The position numbers and the translations under genes were made by a program. Positions 14,898 through 23,056 of a stretch of 28,023 nucleotides of DNA are shown here, piece by piece. The notes beneath the pieces are model-generated. The model was not told the origin of the DNA. It saw nothing but the letters and a program-made list of their open reading frames with translations, and made no database searches. Source of the stretch: SLJK01 sp964567295 (GTDB taxonomy: Bacteria; Bacillota; Dethiobacteria; DTU022; UBA8154); NCBI GenBank assembly GCA_964567295.1, contig CAZMLU010000019.1, positions 1 to 28,023 of the forward strand, read 5' to 3'. Position 1 is the stretch's first letter, and the number at the start of each line of letters is the position of its first letter.

Positions 14898-15950
14898 TTA
14901 CCTCAAAATAGGCCAGTATTCTTTATGGACATTAATAATCGACTTTATAGTATCTGCCCCTTTACTGCCCCGGGAGGGATCACTATCTTCCTCCAGGGGC
15001 AAGCCCCATCCCGAAATTGTGTTGAGGACATTAAAGATGATAGAAGCCTGCCCATCTACATTATATCCTCCTTCCAGAAAGAAAACCATCTTTTCTCCGG
15101 TATGCTTCCTGGCGCCTTCCAACAAAAGCTCGCTTAATTCTGCATAACATTGCCGCGAAACGTTCATAGATGCCAAGGGATCACCCATAAAAGCGTCCTG
15201 TCCAGCTGAGACCAATAACATCTGCGGTTTATAATCATCCATCACCGGAAGAAGAACTTCCTTGAAAAGAGTTTTATAGTCATCATCTCCGCACCCCATA
15301 GGCATTGGGGCATTAATATTAAAACCTTTTCCGTCCCCCCTACCAACTTCTTTTAATCCTCCTGTTCCCGGGTAAGCAGGGCTTTGATGTGCGGAGAAGA
15401 AGAGTACTTCTGCTTCGGTTTCAAAAACATGTTGAGTGCTATTTCCATGATGTACGTCCCAGTCTACGATCATTATCCGGTCCAGTCCGTATTGTTGCTG
15501 TAACACCCGGGCGGCAATAGCAATGTTGTTAAAAATACAAAAACCCATTCCCCTATTGGGCTCAGCATGATGGCCTGGCGGCCTAAGAAGGGCAAAAACT
15601 TGTTTCAGCTCATTTCCCATGACCTTTTTCAAGGCATCCAAGCCGCCCTGCACTGCCAATCTGGCTACTTCATAAGTGTCGGCAGTCAGATAAGTATCCA
15701 TATCCAATTGTCTGTTGCCCTCTTTACAAGCCCTTTCCACTCCCTTTATATAATCATTATTATGGACCAGAGAAATGATATCCACAGGAGCTTTTTCTTG
15801 AGGCTCAAGCAGCTCCAATTTCTCCAAGACTTTTTTACTCTCCAACTTTTCCATGGCTGCTTCCAAGCGTTCTTTACATTCTGGGTGATAGGCGTTGGTA
15901 TGGAGAAGAAAATCATCATGATACACTATGCCCGTTTTATTATTGCTCAT
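14898..15950 (-). CDS. Histone-deacetylase-family amidohydrolase (AcuC/HDAC-like)
   Basis: 350 residues, the usual length for bacterial class I/II HDAC-like enzymes, zinc hydrolases that remove acetyl groups from acetyl-lysine, acetylpolyamines or related amides. Seen: RPPGHHAE (123-130) with the His127/His128 pair, DWDVHHGN (163-170) with zinc ligands Asp165 and His167, zinc ligand Asp252 in SAGQDAF, and active-site Tyr296 in GGYNVDG. All catalytic residues are in place. The substrate could be acetyl-CoA synthetase (AcuC role), but no acs or acuA lies in the window. ATG start preceded by GGGGG and AAAGG. Probable own promoter in the very AT-rich 15951-16061. Confidence 0.9.
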   Translation of the reverse strand: MSNNKTGIVYHDDFLLHTNAYHPECKERLEAAMEKLESKKVLEKLELLEPQEKAPVDIISLVHNNDYIKGVERACKEGNRQLDMDTYLTADTYEVARLAVQGGLDALKKVMGNELKQVFALLRPPGHHAEPNRGMGFCIFNNIAIAARVLQQQYGLDRIMIVDWDVHHGNSTQHVFETEAEVLFFSAHQSPAYPGTGGLKEVGRGDGKGFNINAPMPMGCGDDDYKTLFKEVLLPVMDDYKPQMLLVSAGQDAFMGDPLASMNVSRQCYAELSELLLEGARKHTGEKMVFFLEGGYNVDGQASIIFNVLNTISGWGLPLEEDSDPSRGSKGADTIKSIINVHKEYWPILR

Positions 15951-16061
15951 AACCTTTTCCCCCTATTTAAATACTATATTATAATACCCATAATAATATC
16001 TTCCATTATTATAAACATAATCTATTCATCTTCTAATACATAAACCCACCTTTTTCAGCTC

Positions 16062-16496
16062 TCAACCCTCTTTTTTCTCTGGATCCACCTTGTCTCGCAA
16101 CATCCTCCAGAGAAAAGGGTTTTGTTTTCTAGCCACTACAGGCTTACCCTTATTATTAACAAAGGCATGAATGGTTTCTCCACTTGCCAAAAGAAGGGTT
16201 TTTTCTTTATTTAAAATCTCATACCCAAAGCTCAGCTTTACCTCCTGCAGCATTTTTAGCGTAGTCATAATGAATATCTCATCATCATAGCGTGCAGGGC
16301 TTTTATACTGGCAGTATGCCTCTATCACAGGGAGATAGATTTCATTCTGCTCTAAGTCCTTGTAAGTCATCCCCATGGCACGAAAATAATCCGCTCTCCC
16401 TACTTCAAACCAAACAAAGTAATTGGCGTAGTAGACAACCCCCATTTGATCTGTATCCTTATAACGAACCCTGATTGACGATTCAGTTTGTTTCAT
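16062..16496 (-). CDS. YbgC-like acyl-CoA thioesterase (hotdog fold)
   Basis: 144 residues of the 4-hydroxybenzoyl-CoA thioesterase/YbgC family, which hydrolyse acyl-CoA thioesters. Seen: the signature RYKDTDQMGVVYYANYFVWFE with the catalytic Asp16 and the following helix, then SPARYDDEI and the beta strands of a hotdog fold. Acts in the cytoplasm; short-chain or aromatic acyl-CoA is plausible but not shown. It follows pyk in the same direction after a 97-bp gap, so it may be transcribed from the dnaE-pfkA-pyk unit by read-through. SD GGAGGGG lies 11 bases before the ATG, a long spacing. Confidence 0.88.
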   Translation of the reverse strand: MKQTESSIRVRYKDTDQMGVVYYANYFVWFEVGRADYFRAMGMTYKDLEQNEIYLPVIEAYCQYKSPARYDDEIFIMTTLKMLQEVKLSFGYEILNKEKTLLLASGETIHAFVNNKGKPVVARKQNPFLWRMLRDKVDPEKKEG

Positions 16497-16575
16497 TATA
16501 GTGTAATCCCCTCCCCCACAAAATTTTTACTAGCCTACACACAGCTGTTTGCAACTTTCTGTTTTGGGCCAGTAA

Positions 16576-16595
16576 AAAAGAACACCATGTCTTTT
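16576..16595 (-). terminator. Weak terminator-like hairpin at the end of pyk
   Basis: On the minus strand, AAAAGACA pairs with TGTTCTTTT with one bulged base and a 3-nt loop, followed by T residues (16579-16574). It starts within the pyk stop codon. Stem energy must be low, so read-through into the thioesterase gene is likely. Confidence 0.3.
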
Positions 16596-18342
16596 AGCCA
16601 ACCTTTGCCCTTCCCCTGTATATCAATCCTCTTGTCCCGTCCATTGTTATTATCTGCCGGGAAGTAAGAACCTCCGTTGCACGCTCTGCTCCTACAACCA
16701 CAGGAATACCAAGGCTTAAACCTACTATGGCTGCATGAGAAGTTAGACCTCCGCTTTCCGTAATAATAGCTCCTGCTTTTTCCATGGCGGGCAAATAACT
16801 TTTATCCGTGAATTTGGCTACCAGGATCTGTCCCTTCTCAATCTCAAAAGCCTCCCTTGCCGAAAAGGCCATGTGTACCTGCCCGGTCACTGAGATTCTA
16901 CCCAGTCCTTGACCTTGTATTATTATCTCACCTACTGTATCTATGCGCATATAATTTGTAGTTCCAGTCACTCCTACAGGGACTCCAGCCGTAAGAACGA
17001 CCAGATCTCCACTACAAATCAAACCTGCGGACAAAGCAACATCAACCCCTGCGTCAAATATTTCATCTGTGTGAGCCGTAAGAGGGGACAGTAAAGGGTA
17101 TACTCCCCAGGTAAGCATTAAGGTAGCAGCCACCTTTTCGCTTGGAGTGACAGCTACTATGGGAGCACGTGGCTTATATTTGGATACCATACGCGCCGTA
17201 TGCCCTGACTGGGTGGCTGTAATGATCGCTGCCGCTCCAAGTTCTTGAGAGGCGCGGCAAGTAGCAAAACTTATCACATCGGTAACAGTCTTATGACCTG
17301 GGGGATCAAAGACTTCCATGTTTTTTTTATATTCCAAGTCCTCCTCAGTGCGCTTCGCAATAATGGCCATTGTTCTCACTGCTTGCACCGGGAAAAGACC
17401 TGCTGCTGTCTCCCCTGAAAGCATCAGGGCATCCGTTCCATCAAAGATAGCATTAGCCACATCACTGGCTTCCGCCCGGGTGGGACGGGGATTTCTTATC
17501 ATGGAATCCAACATCTGCGTAGCGGTAATTACAGGTTTGCCAAAGTTGTTGCAGGTCGCAATTAATTTTTTCTGTACCAGTGGGACGTCTTCAGCGGGAA
17601 TTTCCACCCCCAAATCTCCTCTGGCAATCATAATTCCATCAGCTGCCTGGAGAATACTCTCGAAGTTATCTACGCCTTCACTGTTTTCTATTTTGGCAAT
17701 AATCCTGGCCATGCTGTTTTTATTCTCCACGAGACTCCTGACGGAAAAAATATCATCAGGTTTGCTAACAAAAGAAGCAGCGATAAAATCCAAGTCATGT
17801 TCCAGGGCAAAATCAATATCTCGTTCATCCTCACGGGAGAGGTAAGGAAGGCCAAGGGAAACGCCTGGTAAGTTTACGCTCTTACGGGAAAATATTTTCC
17901 CGCCATGGACTACTACCGTTAGTACATCGGTGGCAGTAACTGATTCTACTTTCAAATCGATTAATCCATCATCAATTAGAACGTGGTTGCCTGGCTGTAA
18001 ATCATAAGGGAGCCTTTTGTAAGTAACACCAACCTTGGTCTTGTTACCTACAATATCTTCCACGGTGAGAATAAATGGATCCCCCTCCTGTAGTTCTTCC
18101 CCTTCACGCCAAAAATCCTTCAGTCTCACCTCTGGCCCCTTGAGATCCACCAATAATCCAACCCTTCTACCTAATTCCCGGCTGGCCAGGCGAATGTTTT
18201 GTAGCCGTTGGAGGTGATCTTCCAGGGGTCCATGAGAAAAGTTCAGCCTGGCCACATCCATGCCTTCTCCTATTAAATCCTTGATTAACTGCAGCTCCTC
18301 CGATGAAGGCCCAATGGTGCAAACAATCTTTGTGCGTCTCAT
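16594..18342 (-). CDS. pyk: Pyruvate kinase with C-terminal PEP-utiliser-like domain
   Basis: 582 residues, about 110 longer than E. coli-type enzymes. Catalyses phosphoenolpyruvate + ADP to pyruvate + ATP, the last glycolytic step. Seen: TIGPSSE and LNFSHG at the N terminus, LVDLKGPEVRLKDF, the cation/substrate segment KIENSEGVDNFESIL, IARGDLGVEIP, ATQMLDSMIRNPRPTRAEASD and SGETAAG, then the regulatory C domain. The extra C-terminal part ends with GGLTSHAAIVGLSLGIPVVV (about 533-552), the phosphohistidine-domain signature of PEP synthase/enzyme I. This extension is known in Bacillus/Geobacillus-type pyruvate kinases and the His is kept. It follows pfkA by 23 bp; SD AAGGTGAT before the ATG. 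Confidence 0.97.
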   Translation of the reverse strand: MRRTKIVCTIGPSSEELQLIKDLIGEGMDVARLNFSHGPLEDHLQRLQNIRLASRELGRRVGLLVDLKGPEVRLKDFWREGEELQEGDPFILTVEDIVGNKTKVGVTYKRLPYDLQPGNHVLIDDGLIDLKVESVTATDVLTVVVHGGKIFSRKSVNLPGVSLGLPYLSREDERDIDFALEHDLDFIAASFVSKPDDIFSVRSLVENKNSMARIIAKIENSEGVDNFESILQAADGIMIARGDLGVEIPAEDVPLVQKKLIATCNNFGKPVITATQMLDSMIRNPRPTRAEASDVANAIFDGTDALMLSGETAAGLFPVQAVRTMAIIAKRTEEDLEYKKNMEVFDPPGHKTVTDVISFATCRASQELGAAAIITATQSGHTARMVSKYKPRAPIVAVTPSEKVAATLMLTWGVYPLLSPLTAHTDEIFDAGVDVALSAGLICSGDLVVLTAGVPVGVTGTTNYMRIDTVGEIIIQGQGLGRISVTGQVHMAFSAREAFEIEKGQILVAKFTDKSYLPAMEKAGAIITESGGLTSHAAIVGLSLGIPVVVGAERATEVLTSRQIITMDGTRGLIYRGRAKVG

Positions 18343-18365
18343 AGCTCAATCACCTTCTGTAGTAA

Positions 18366-19325
18366 TTAAATGGACAAAATATTAGCCAGCTTATAATCTT
18401 CCCACAGGAATTCTTTCTGGCTGGAAAAAATATCCTCATACGGAACCCCCTGCACTTCTCCCTTCCAATATCCTGCCATGGAGCCGCTCTCGTCCTCCAG
18501 GAGCAAGTCTACCGCTTTTCCACCAAGGCGACTGGCCAATACTCGATCGAAAGCCGTAGGAGTTCCACCCCGTTGCAGGTGTCCTAAAATGGTAACACGC
18601 ACTTCCATGTTGACCAAACGCTTGATCTCTTCGCCAAGGTGCATGGCTTCACCTGCTCCTTCAGCTACGAGAATAACACTATGCAACTTACCCCTCTCTA
18701 CCCCGCGCATTAACCTGTTGCAAACCTCTGTTAAGTCAAAAGGGGCTTCTGGGACAATAATGGATTCTGCTCCGCCAGCCAGCCCTGCCTGCAAGGCAAT
18801 ATGTCCCGTATCGCGCCCCATCACTTCAATAAGATACGTCCTCTCGTGAGAAGTAGCTGTATCCCTTAGTTTATTAATAGCATCAATAACGGTACTGACT
18901 GCCGTATCAAATCCGATACAAAAGTCAGTGCAAGGCACATCGTTATCGATAGTAGCAGGAACTCCTACAGTATGAATACCTGCTTCTTGTAATACTTTTC
19001 CACCTCGAAAAGAACCATCCCCTCCAATAATGACAAGACCCTGAATATTCTCTTCCTTCATTAATTCTACAGCCTTCTCTTGACCTTCAGCAGTCATAAA
19101 TTCTGGAGAACGGGCGGTAAGTAAAATAGTCCCACCCCTATGAATAATATCGGCTACAGAACCCAGCTCCATAATGCTTACCTCTTTGTTAATCAACCCC
19201 TGAAAACCTCTTTTTATTCCAAAAACCTTTAGGCCATGATAAATGCCCTTTCTCACAACAGCCCTAACGGCAGCGTTCATGCCGGGAGCGTCTCCTCCAC
19301 TGGTAAGCACGGCGATTCTTTCCAA
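18366..19325 (-). CDS. pfkA: ATP-dependent 6-phosphofructokinase
   Basis: 319 residues, exactly the size of bacterial PfkA. Phosphorylates fructose 6-phosphate to the 1,6-bisphosphate with ATP; the committed glycolytic step, working as a cytoplasmic tetramer. Seen: TSGGDAPGMNAAVR (8-21), GGDGS (101-105), TIDND (125-129) with catalytic Asp127, and MGRDTG (169-174). Gly104 and the small Ala124 indicate ATP rather than pyrophosphate as donor (PPi enzymes usually have Asp and Lys there). Start is TTG, with AGGAGGAGC at good spacing. It lies 35 bp after dnaE and 23 bp before pyk, in one operon. Confidence 0.97.
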   Translation of the reverse strand: MERIAVLTSGGDAPGMNAAVRAVVRKGIYHGLKVFGIKRGFQGLINKEVSIMELGSVADIIHRGGTILLTARSPEFMTAEGQEKAVELMKEENIQGLVIIGGDGSFRGGKVLQEAGIHTVGVPATIDNDVPCTDFCIGFDTAVSTVIDAINKLRDTATSHERTYLIEVMGRDTGHIALQAGLAGGAESIIVPEAPFDLTEVCNRLMRGVERGKLHSVILVAEGAGEAMHLGEEIKRLVNMEVRVTILGHLQRGGTPTAFDRVLASRLGGKAVDLLLEDESGSMAGYWKGEVQGVPYEDIFSSQKEFLWEDYKLANILSI

Positions 19326-19360
19326 GATTAAGCTCCTCCTGTTAAAAAAGCTTTATAACC

Positions 19361-22300
19361 CTAAAAACCCGAAGCGGCCTGCTGTTGCACCTTTACGCTA
19401 TCATTCCCCACAATTTTTTCAATCTTATTAAAAAGCTCATTATCTTCCCTTATCCAACATTCTCGTCCTGTCAAAATAAGTTTGCTATTATCTTCAAAAT
19501 AGAGGTACACCGGTATCCCGCCTTGAAAAGAAGTAAGAGTGTCTTTTAAGGTTACCATTTCCCCTAGTGGTTTATCACCACAAATTCTTATAATAAGTTG
19601 TTTCGGTTCAAGGGGTAGAAAAGTCATTTCGCTGGCAATAATCTTGATTTCTGTCTCATCCTTAATTGTAACTTTTCCACCCACGATAACAACCCTGTCT
19701 TCCTGCAACTCTTCCTGGTATCTTTCATAAAGATCGTTGAACACAACAATTTCAACTTCTCCAGTGAGATCCTCTACGGTCATAAAACACATGGGGAGCC
19801 CTTTCTTGGTATAAATGACCTTGTTGGAATTAATAAGCCCGGCTATGGAAATCTGTCTACCCTCACCCACATCAGGAAGCTCAGCGTTAGATACCACTCC
19901 GTTTAAGTTTTCCATGATTTCCCTGTACTGATCCAGGGGATGCCCCGAAACATAAACTCCCACCATTTCTTTTTCTAGTAGCAGTTTTTCCTTGGGAGAA
20001 AACTCCTGAATTTCAGGAAGATCATCGTCCGGAGCTTCCAACCCTCCGTTTCCTTCCATGTACGAAAACATGGAGATCTGTCCTCCGGCTTTATCTTTTT
20101 GAGACTGATGCCCATAAGCAAGCGCTTTATCAAGAATATTTAAATACTGGGCCCGCAGACCTCCAAGGGAATCAAAAGCACCGCCTTTGATCAGGCTCTC
20201 AATAACTTTTCGGTTACAAGTGCGCAGATCGACTTTGCTACAAAAATCATAGAGACTTGTAAAGTTTCCCTCTTTTTTCCTGGTTTTAATAATGGTATCA
20301 ATGGCCCCCCTACCAACATTTTTTACAGCAGCGAGGCCGAATCTTATATGCTCATCTTTGGCCACAGTAAAATTAGTATAGCTTTCGTTTACATCCGGTG
20401 GATGGATTTTGATACCCTGCCGGTGGCAATCCGCAATATAAAGAGCTACTTTGTCGCTGTTGGACATGTTTCCGGTTAGCAAAGCTGCCATAAACTCCAA
20501 GGGATAGTTGGCTTTTAGAAAAGCGGTCTGGTATGCCACCATGGCATAAGCCGCAGCGTGAGATTTGTTGAAACCATAATTGGCAAATTTAACAATCAGC
20601 TCGTAAAGCTCCTCGCCCAGCTTGCGAGGATACCCGTTTTTTTCGACACCCTGTACAAAAATCTGCCGCTGTTCATCAAGTATCTGCAGCTTTTTCTTTC
20701 CAATAGCGCGGCGAAGGAGATCTCCCTGTCCCAGTGTAAATCCAGCCATGCGCGCCGCTACTTCAATGATTTGTTCCTGGTAAACTATTACTCCATATGT
20801 TTCTTTCAAAACAGGTTCCAGATCAGAATGAGGATAGTGTATTGCTTTTTTCCCGTGTTTGCTTTCAATAAAAGCAGGGATCTGCTCCATGGGACCTGGC
20901 CTGTATAGGGCTACCACTGCGATAATATCCTCTATCCTGTTTGGTTTTAATTCTTTGAGAACTCCACGCATGCCAGCACTCTCCAGCTGAAAAACACCTG
21001 CAGTCTCTCCGCTGGATAAGAGGGCAAAAGTTTTTTCATCATAAAGGGGGATATCCTTGATGGCTATTTTTTTGTTTTCTGAGCAATTTTTGTTTACCTG
21101 GCGCACAGCTTCATCCATAATAGTGAGAGTGCGCAACCCCAAAAAGTCCATTTTAAGCAAACCCAGTTCTTCTAAAATATTCATGGGAAACTGGGTCACC
21201 ATTGCGCCATCAGAAGTCTTTTGTAGAGGTACTAAATCCGTAAGCGGCCCTCCGGCAATAACAACTCCTGCCGCATGAGTAGAAGCATGCCTGGGCAGAC
21301 CTTCTACCTTGCGTGAAGTGTCCAGCAAGTGGCTGTAACGTTTATCGCTATGATATAGAGCTTTCAGCTCCTTGTTTATTTCCAACGCTTTATTGATATT
21401 CATCCCCGGCTCGAAAGGAATCATTTTGGCAATACGGTCAACTTCCCCGTAGGAAAAATTTAAGGCTCTACCCACATCTCTTACAGCCAGGCGTGCAGCC
21501 ATTGTCCCAAATGTAATAATCTGGGCCACCTTGTCCTCACCATATTTATCTACTACGTAGCGGATAACCTCGTCTCGCCGCTCGTAACAAAAATCTATAT
21601 CAATATCAGGCATGGAGACCCTTTCCGGATTAAGGAATCTTTCAAAAATCAAACCGTAACGTAAGGGATCTATATCGGTAATAGCTAGAGAATAAGCTAC
21701 CAGGCTCCCCGCTGCCGAACCACGTCCAGGACCGACAGGTATACCCTGATCCCGTGCAAAACGAACAAAGTCCCACACGATAAGAAAATAACCGGCATAA
21801 CCCATTTGATTGATTACTTGTAATTCGTATTGAAGTCTTTCTTCTATCTCCTCACTAATCTGATCGTATCTTTCCTGAAGACCTTGTCGGCAAAGTGCCT
21901 CAAGATATTCTTCGGCATCTTTAAAAGCCTCAGGTATTTCATAAGGCGGTAAGTGTAGTCGATTGAATTCAAATTCCAGCTCGACATTCTCTGCTATTTT
22001 CACGGAATTGCTAAAAACCTCTTCCGGGAAATCTTTAAAAGCCTCCCTCATTTGCTGTTTATCTTTAAAATAAAAGCCTGTCCCTTCAAATTTCAAACGG
22101 TTTTCTTCTTCCACATTTTTTCCTGTTTGAATGCAAAGAAGAACATCGTGGGCTTCAGCGTCATCCTCCTCAAGATAATGCACATCATTGGTGGCAACCA
22201 GGGGGATATTAGTTTCTTGACTCAACTCCAGCAGCATGCGGTTTAACTGCTCCTGCTGAGGAAGTCCTTGATTCTGAAGCTCAAGGTAATAGTTGCCTTC

Positions 22301-22795
22301 TCCAAAGGTTTCATTATACCAAAGCGCTACCTGGCGTGCTTTTTCAGTTTCCCCTTTCAATAAAAGGTCCTGTACTTCTCCGGCCAAGCAAGCACTGAGG
22401 ACAATAAGACCATCGCTATGAGCTTCTAAGATCTCTTTGTCCACCCGTGGCTTATAATAAAACCCTTCCAGGTAAGCCATGGAAACAAGCTTAATAAGGT
22501 TGCGATATCCTTCCTGGTTTTTAGCCAATAAAACCAGATGATACATTGTTGTGTCTTTCCCGGCTTCCTTTTCGAAACGGTTCCTGGGTGCCACATAGAC
22601 TTCACAACCGATAATAGGCTTAATGCCTTTTTCTTTGGCCTTTTTATAAAATTCTATAACACCGTACATAGAACCGTGGTCGGTAATTGCTACAGCCGGC
22701 ATGCCTTGATCAACTGCTTTTTTTACCAGATCTTCAATACGAGGTGCCCCGTCTAGAAGGCTATATTCGGTATGGGTATGTAAATGAACAAACAA
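19361..22795 (-). CDS. dnaE: DNA polymerase III alpha subunit
   Basis: 1144 residues, a full-length C-family replicative polymerase of the DnaE1-like type. Domains in order: PHP (about 1-220; HLHTHTEYSLLDGA, ITDHGSMYG, GCEVYV, so metal ligands look complete), polymerase palm with PDIDIDF near residue 397 and KMDFLGLRT near 548, helix-hairpin-helix-bearing region (FNKSHAAAYAMVAYQTAF), and a C-terminal OB fold (about 975-1050). There is no exonuclease insertion as in PolC. Start is TTG, with GGAGGT six bases upstream. Heads the operon dnaE-pfkA-pyk. In Bacillus accD and accA lie between dnaE and pfkA; they are absent here. Imperfect direct repeats lie just upstream of the SD. Confidence 0.98.
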   Translation of the reverse strand: MFVHLHTHTEYSLLDGAPRIEDLVKKAVDQGMPAVAITDHGSMYGVIEFYKKAKEKGIKPIIGCEVYVAPRNRFEKEAGKDTTMYHLVLLAKNQEGYRNLIKLVSMAYLEGFYYKPRVDKEILEAHSDGLIVLSACLAGEVQDLLLKGETEKARQVALWYNETFGEGNYYLELQNQGLPQQEQLNRMLLELSQETNIPLVATNDVHYLEEDDAEAHDVLLCIQTGKNVEEENRLKFEGTGFYFKDKQQMREAFKDFPEEVFSNSVKIAENVELEFEFNRLHLPPYEIPEAFKDAEEYLEALCRQGLQERYDQISEEIEERLQYELQVINQMGYAGYFLIVWDFVRFARDQGIPVGPGRGSAAGSLVAYSLAITDIDPLRYGLIFERFLNPERVSMPDIDIDFCYERRDEVIRYVVDKYGEDKVAQIITFGTMAARLAVRDVGRALNFSYGEVDRIAKMIPFEPGMNINKALEINKELKALYHSDKRYSHLLDTSRKVEGLPRHASTHAAGVVIAGGPLTDLVPLQKTSDGAMVTQFPMNILEELGLLKMDFLGLRTLTIMDEAVRQVNKNCSENKKIAIKDIPLYDEKTFALLSSGETAGVFQLESAGMRGVLKELKPNRIEDIIAVVALYRPGPMEQIPAFIESKHGKKAIHYPHSDLEPVLKETYGVIVYQEQIIEVAARMAGFTLGQGDLLRRAIGKKKLQILDEQRQIFVQGVEKNGYPRKLGEELYELIVKFANYGFNKSHAAAYAMVAYQTAFLKANYPLEFMAALLTGNMSNSDKVALYIADCHRQGIKIHPPDVNESYTNFTVAKDEHIRFGLAAVKNVGRGAIDTIIKTRKKEGNFTSLYDFCSKVDLRTCNRKVIESLIKGGAFDSLGGLRAQYLNILDKALAYGHQSQKDKAGGQISMFSYMEGNGGLEAPDDDLPEIQEFSPKEKLLLEKEMVGVYVSGHPLDQYREIMENLNGVVSNAELPDVGEGRQISIAGLINSNKVIYTKKGLPMCFMTVEDLTGEVEIVVFNDLYERYQEELQEDRVVIVGGKVTIKDETEIKIIASEMTFLPLEPKQLIIRICGDKPLGEMVTLKDTLTSFQGGIPVYLYFEDNSKLILTGRECWIREDNELFNKIEKIVGNDSVKVQQQAASGF

Positions 22796-22819
22796 TTTTC
22801 TACCTCCAAGGTGGTTTAC

Positions 22820-22873
22820 TTCGACAAAAGTACTTCTACTTTTTCAACAAAAATCCCTCTACTTTTTTCAAGA
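22820..22873 (-). repeat. Imperfect direct repeats with Spo0A-box-like cores upstream of dnaE
   Basis: Plus-strand units begin at 22820 (TTCGACA), 22843 (TTCAACA) and 22867 (TTCAAGA), 23-24 bp apart. The first two units agree over about 25 bases at all but four positions (TTCRACAAAARTNCYTCTAC, then T-rich). On the minus strand the first core is TGTCGAA, the known Spo0A box; the second is TGTTGAA, one base off. They lie 25-80 bp before the dnaE start, so they could be a regulator binding array over its promoter. No -10/-35 pair is clear to me here. Confidence 0.5.
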
Positions 22874-23009
22874 AAGCAGTGATCAGAAATCCACATGATA
22901 CAGAACTTCAATATTCTTAGCTGCCGAAAAAAGATTAAGGTATCCATTCTTTTATTGTGCTACCAGGAAATACCCTTGCTGTGCTGTTTTCTTTTAGATG
23001 ATTATCAAG

Positions 23010-23015
23010 TATAAT
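23010..23015 (+). promoter_or_regulatory. Possible -10 box of the AI-2E family gene
   Basis: TATAAT 42 bp before the ATG. I see no good -35 at 16-18 bp, so this rests on one box. Confidence 0.25.
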
Positions 23016-23056
23016 AACGTTAAATGTGCCATGTCTAGCAACAGAGGTTTCTCTAA

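Noticed and set aside
15567..16043. 158-codon plus-strand frame antisense to the HDAC-family gene and its leader
   Set aside because: No SD or motif, covers the catalytic region of a clear gene on the other strand.
9740..16061. Candidate defence or signalling island (YkgJ, exonuclease, cNMP/CBS/NTase, DUF1015, HDAC)
   Set aside because: Genes alternate in strand with separate control regions and all belong to widespread housekeeping-type families; no mobility or toxin-like genes. No evidence of one system beyond the exonuclease/CBS adjacency.
17318..17845. 175-codon plus-strand frame antisense to pyk
   Set aside because: Serine-rich shadow of a strongly conserved gene; no independent support.
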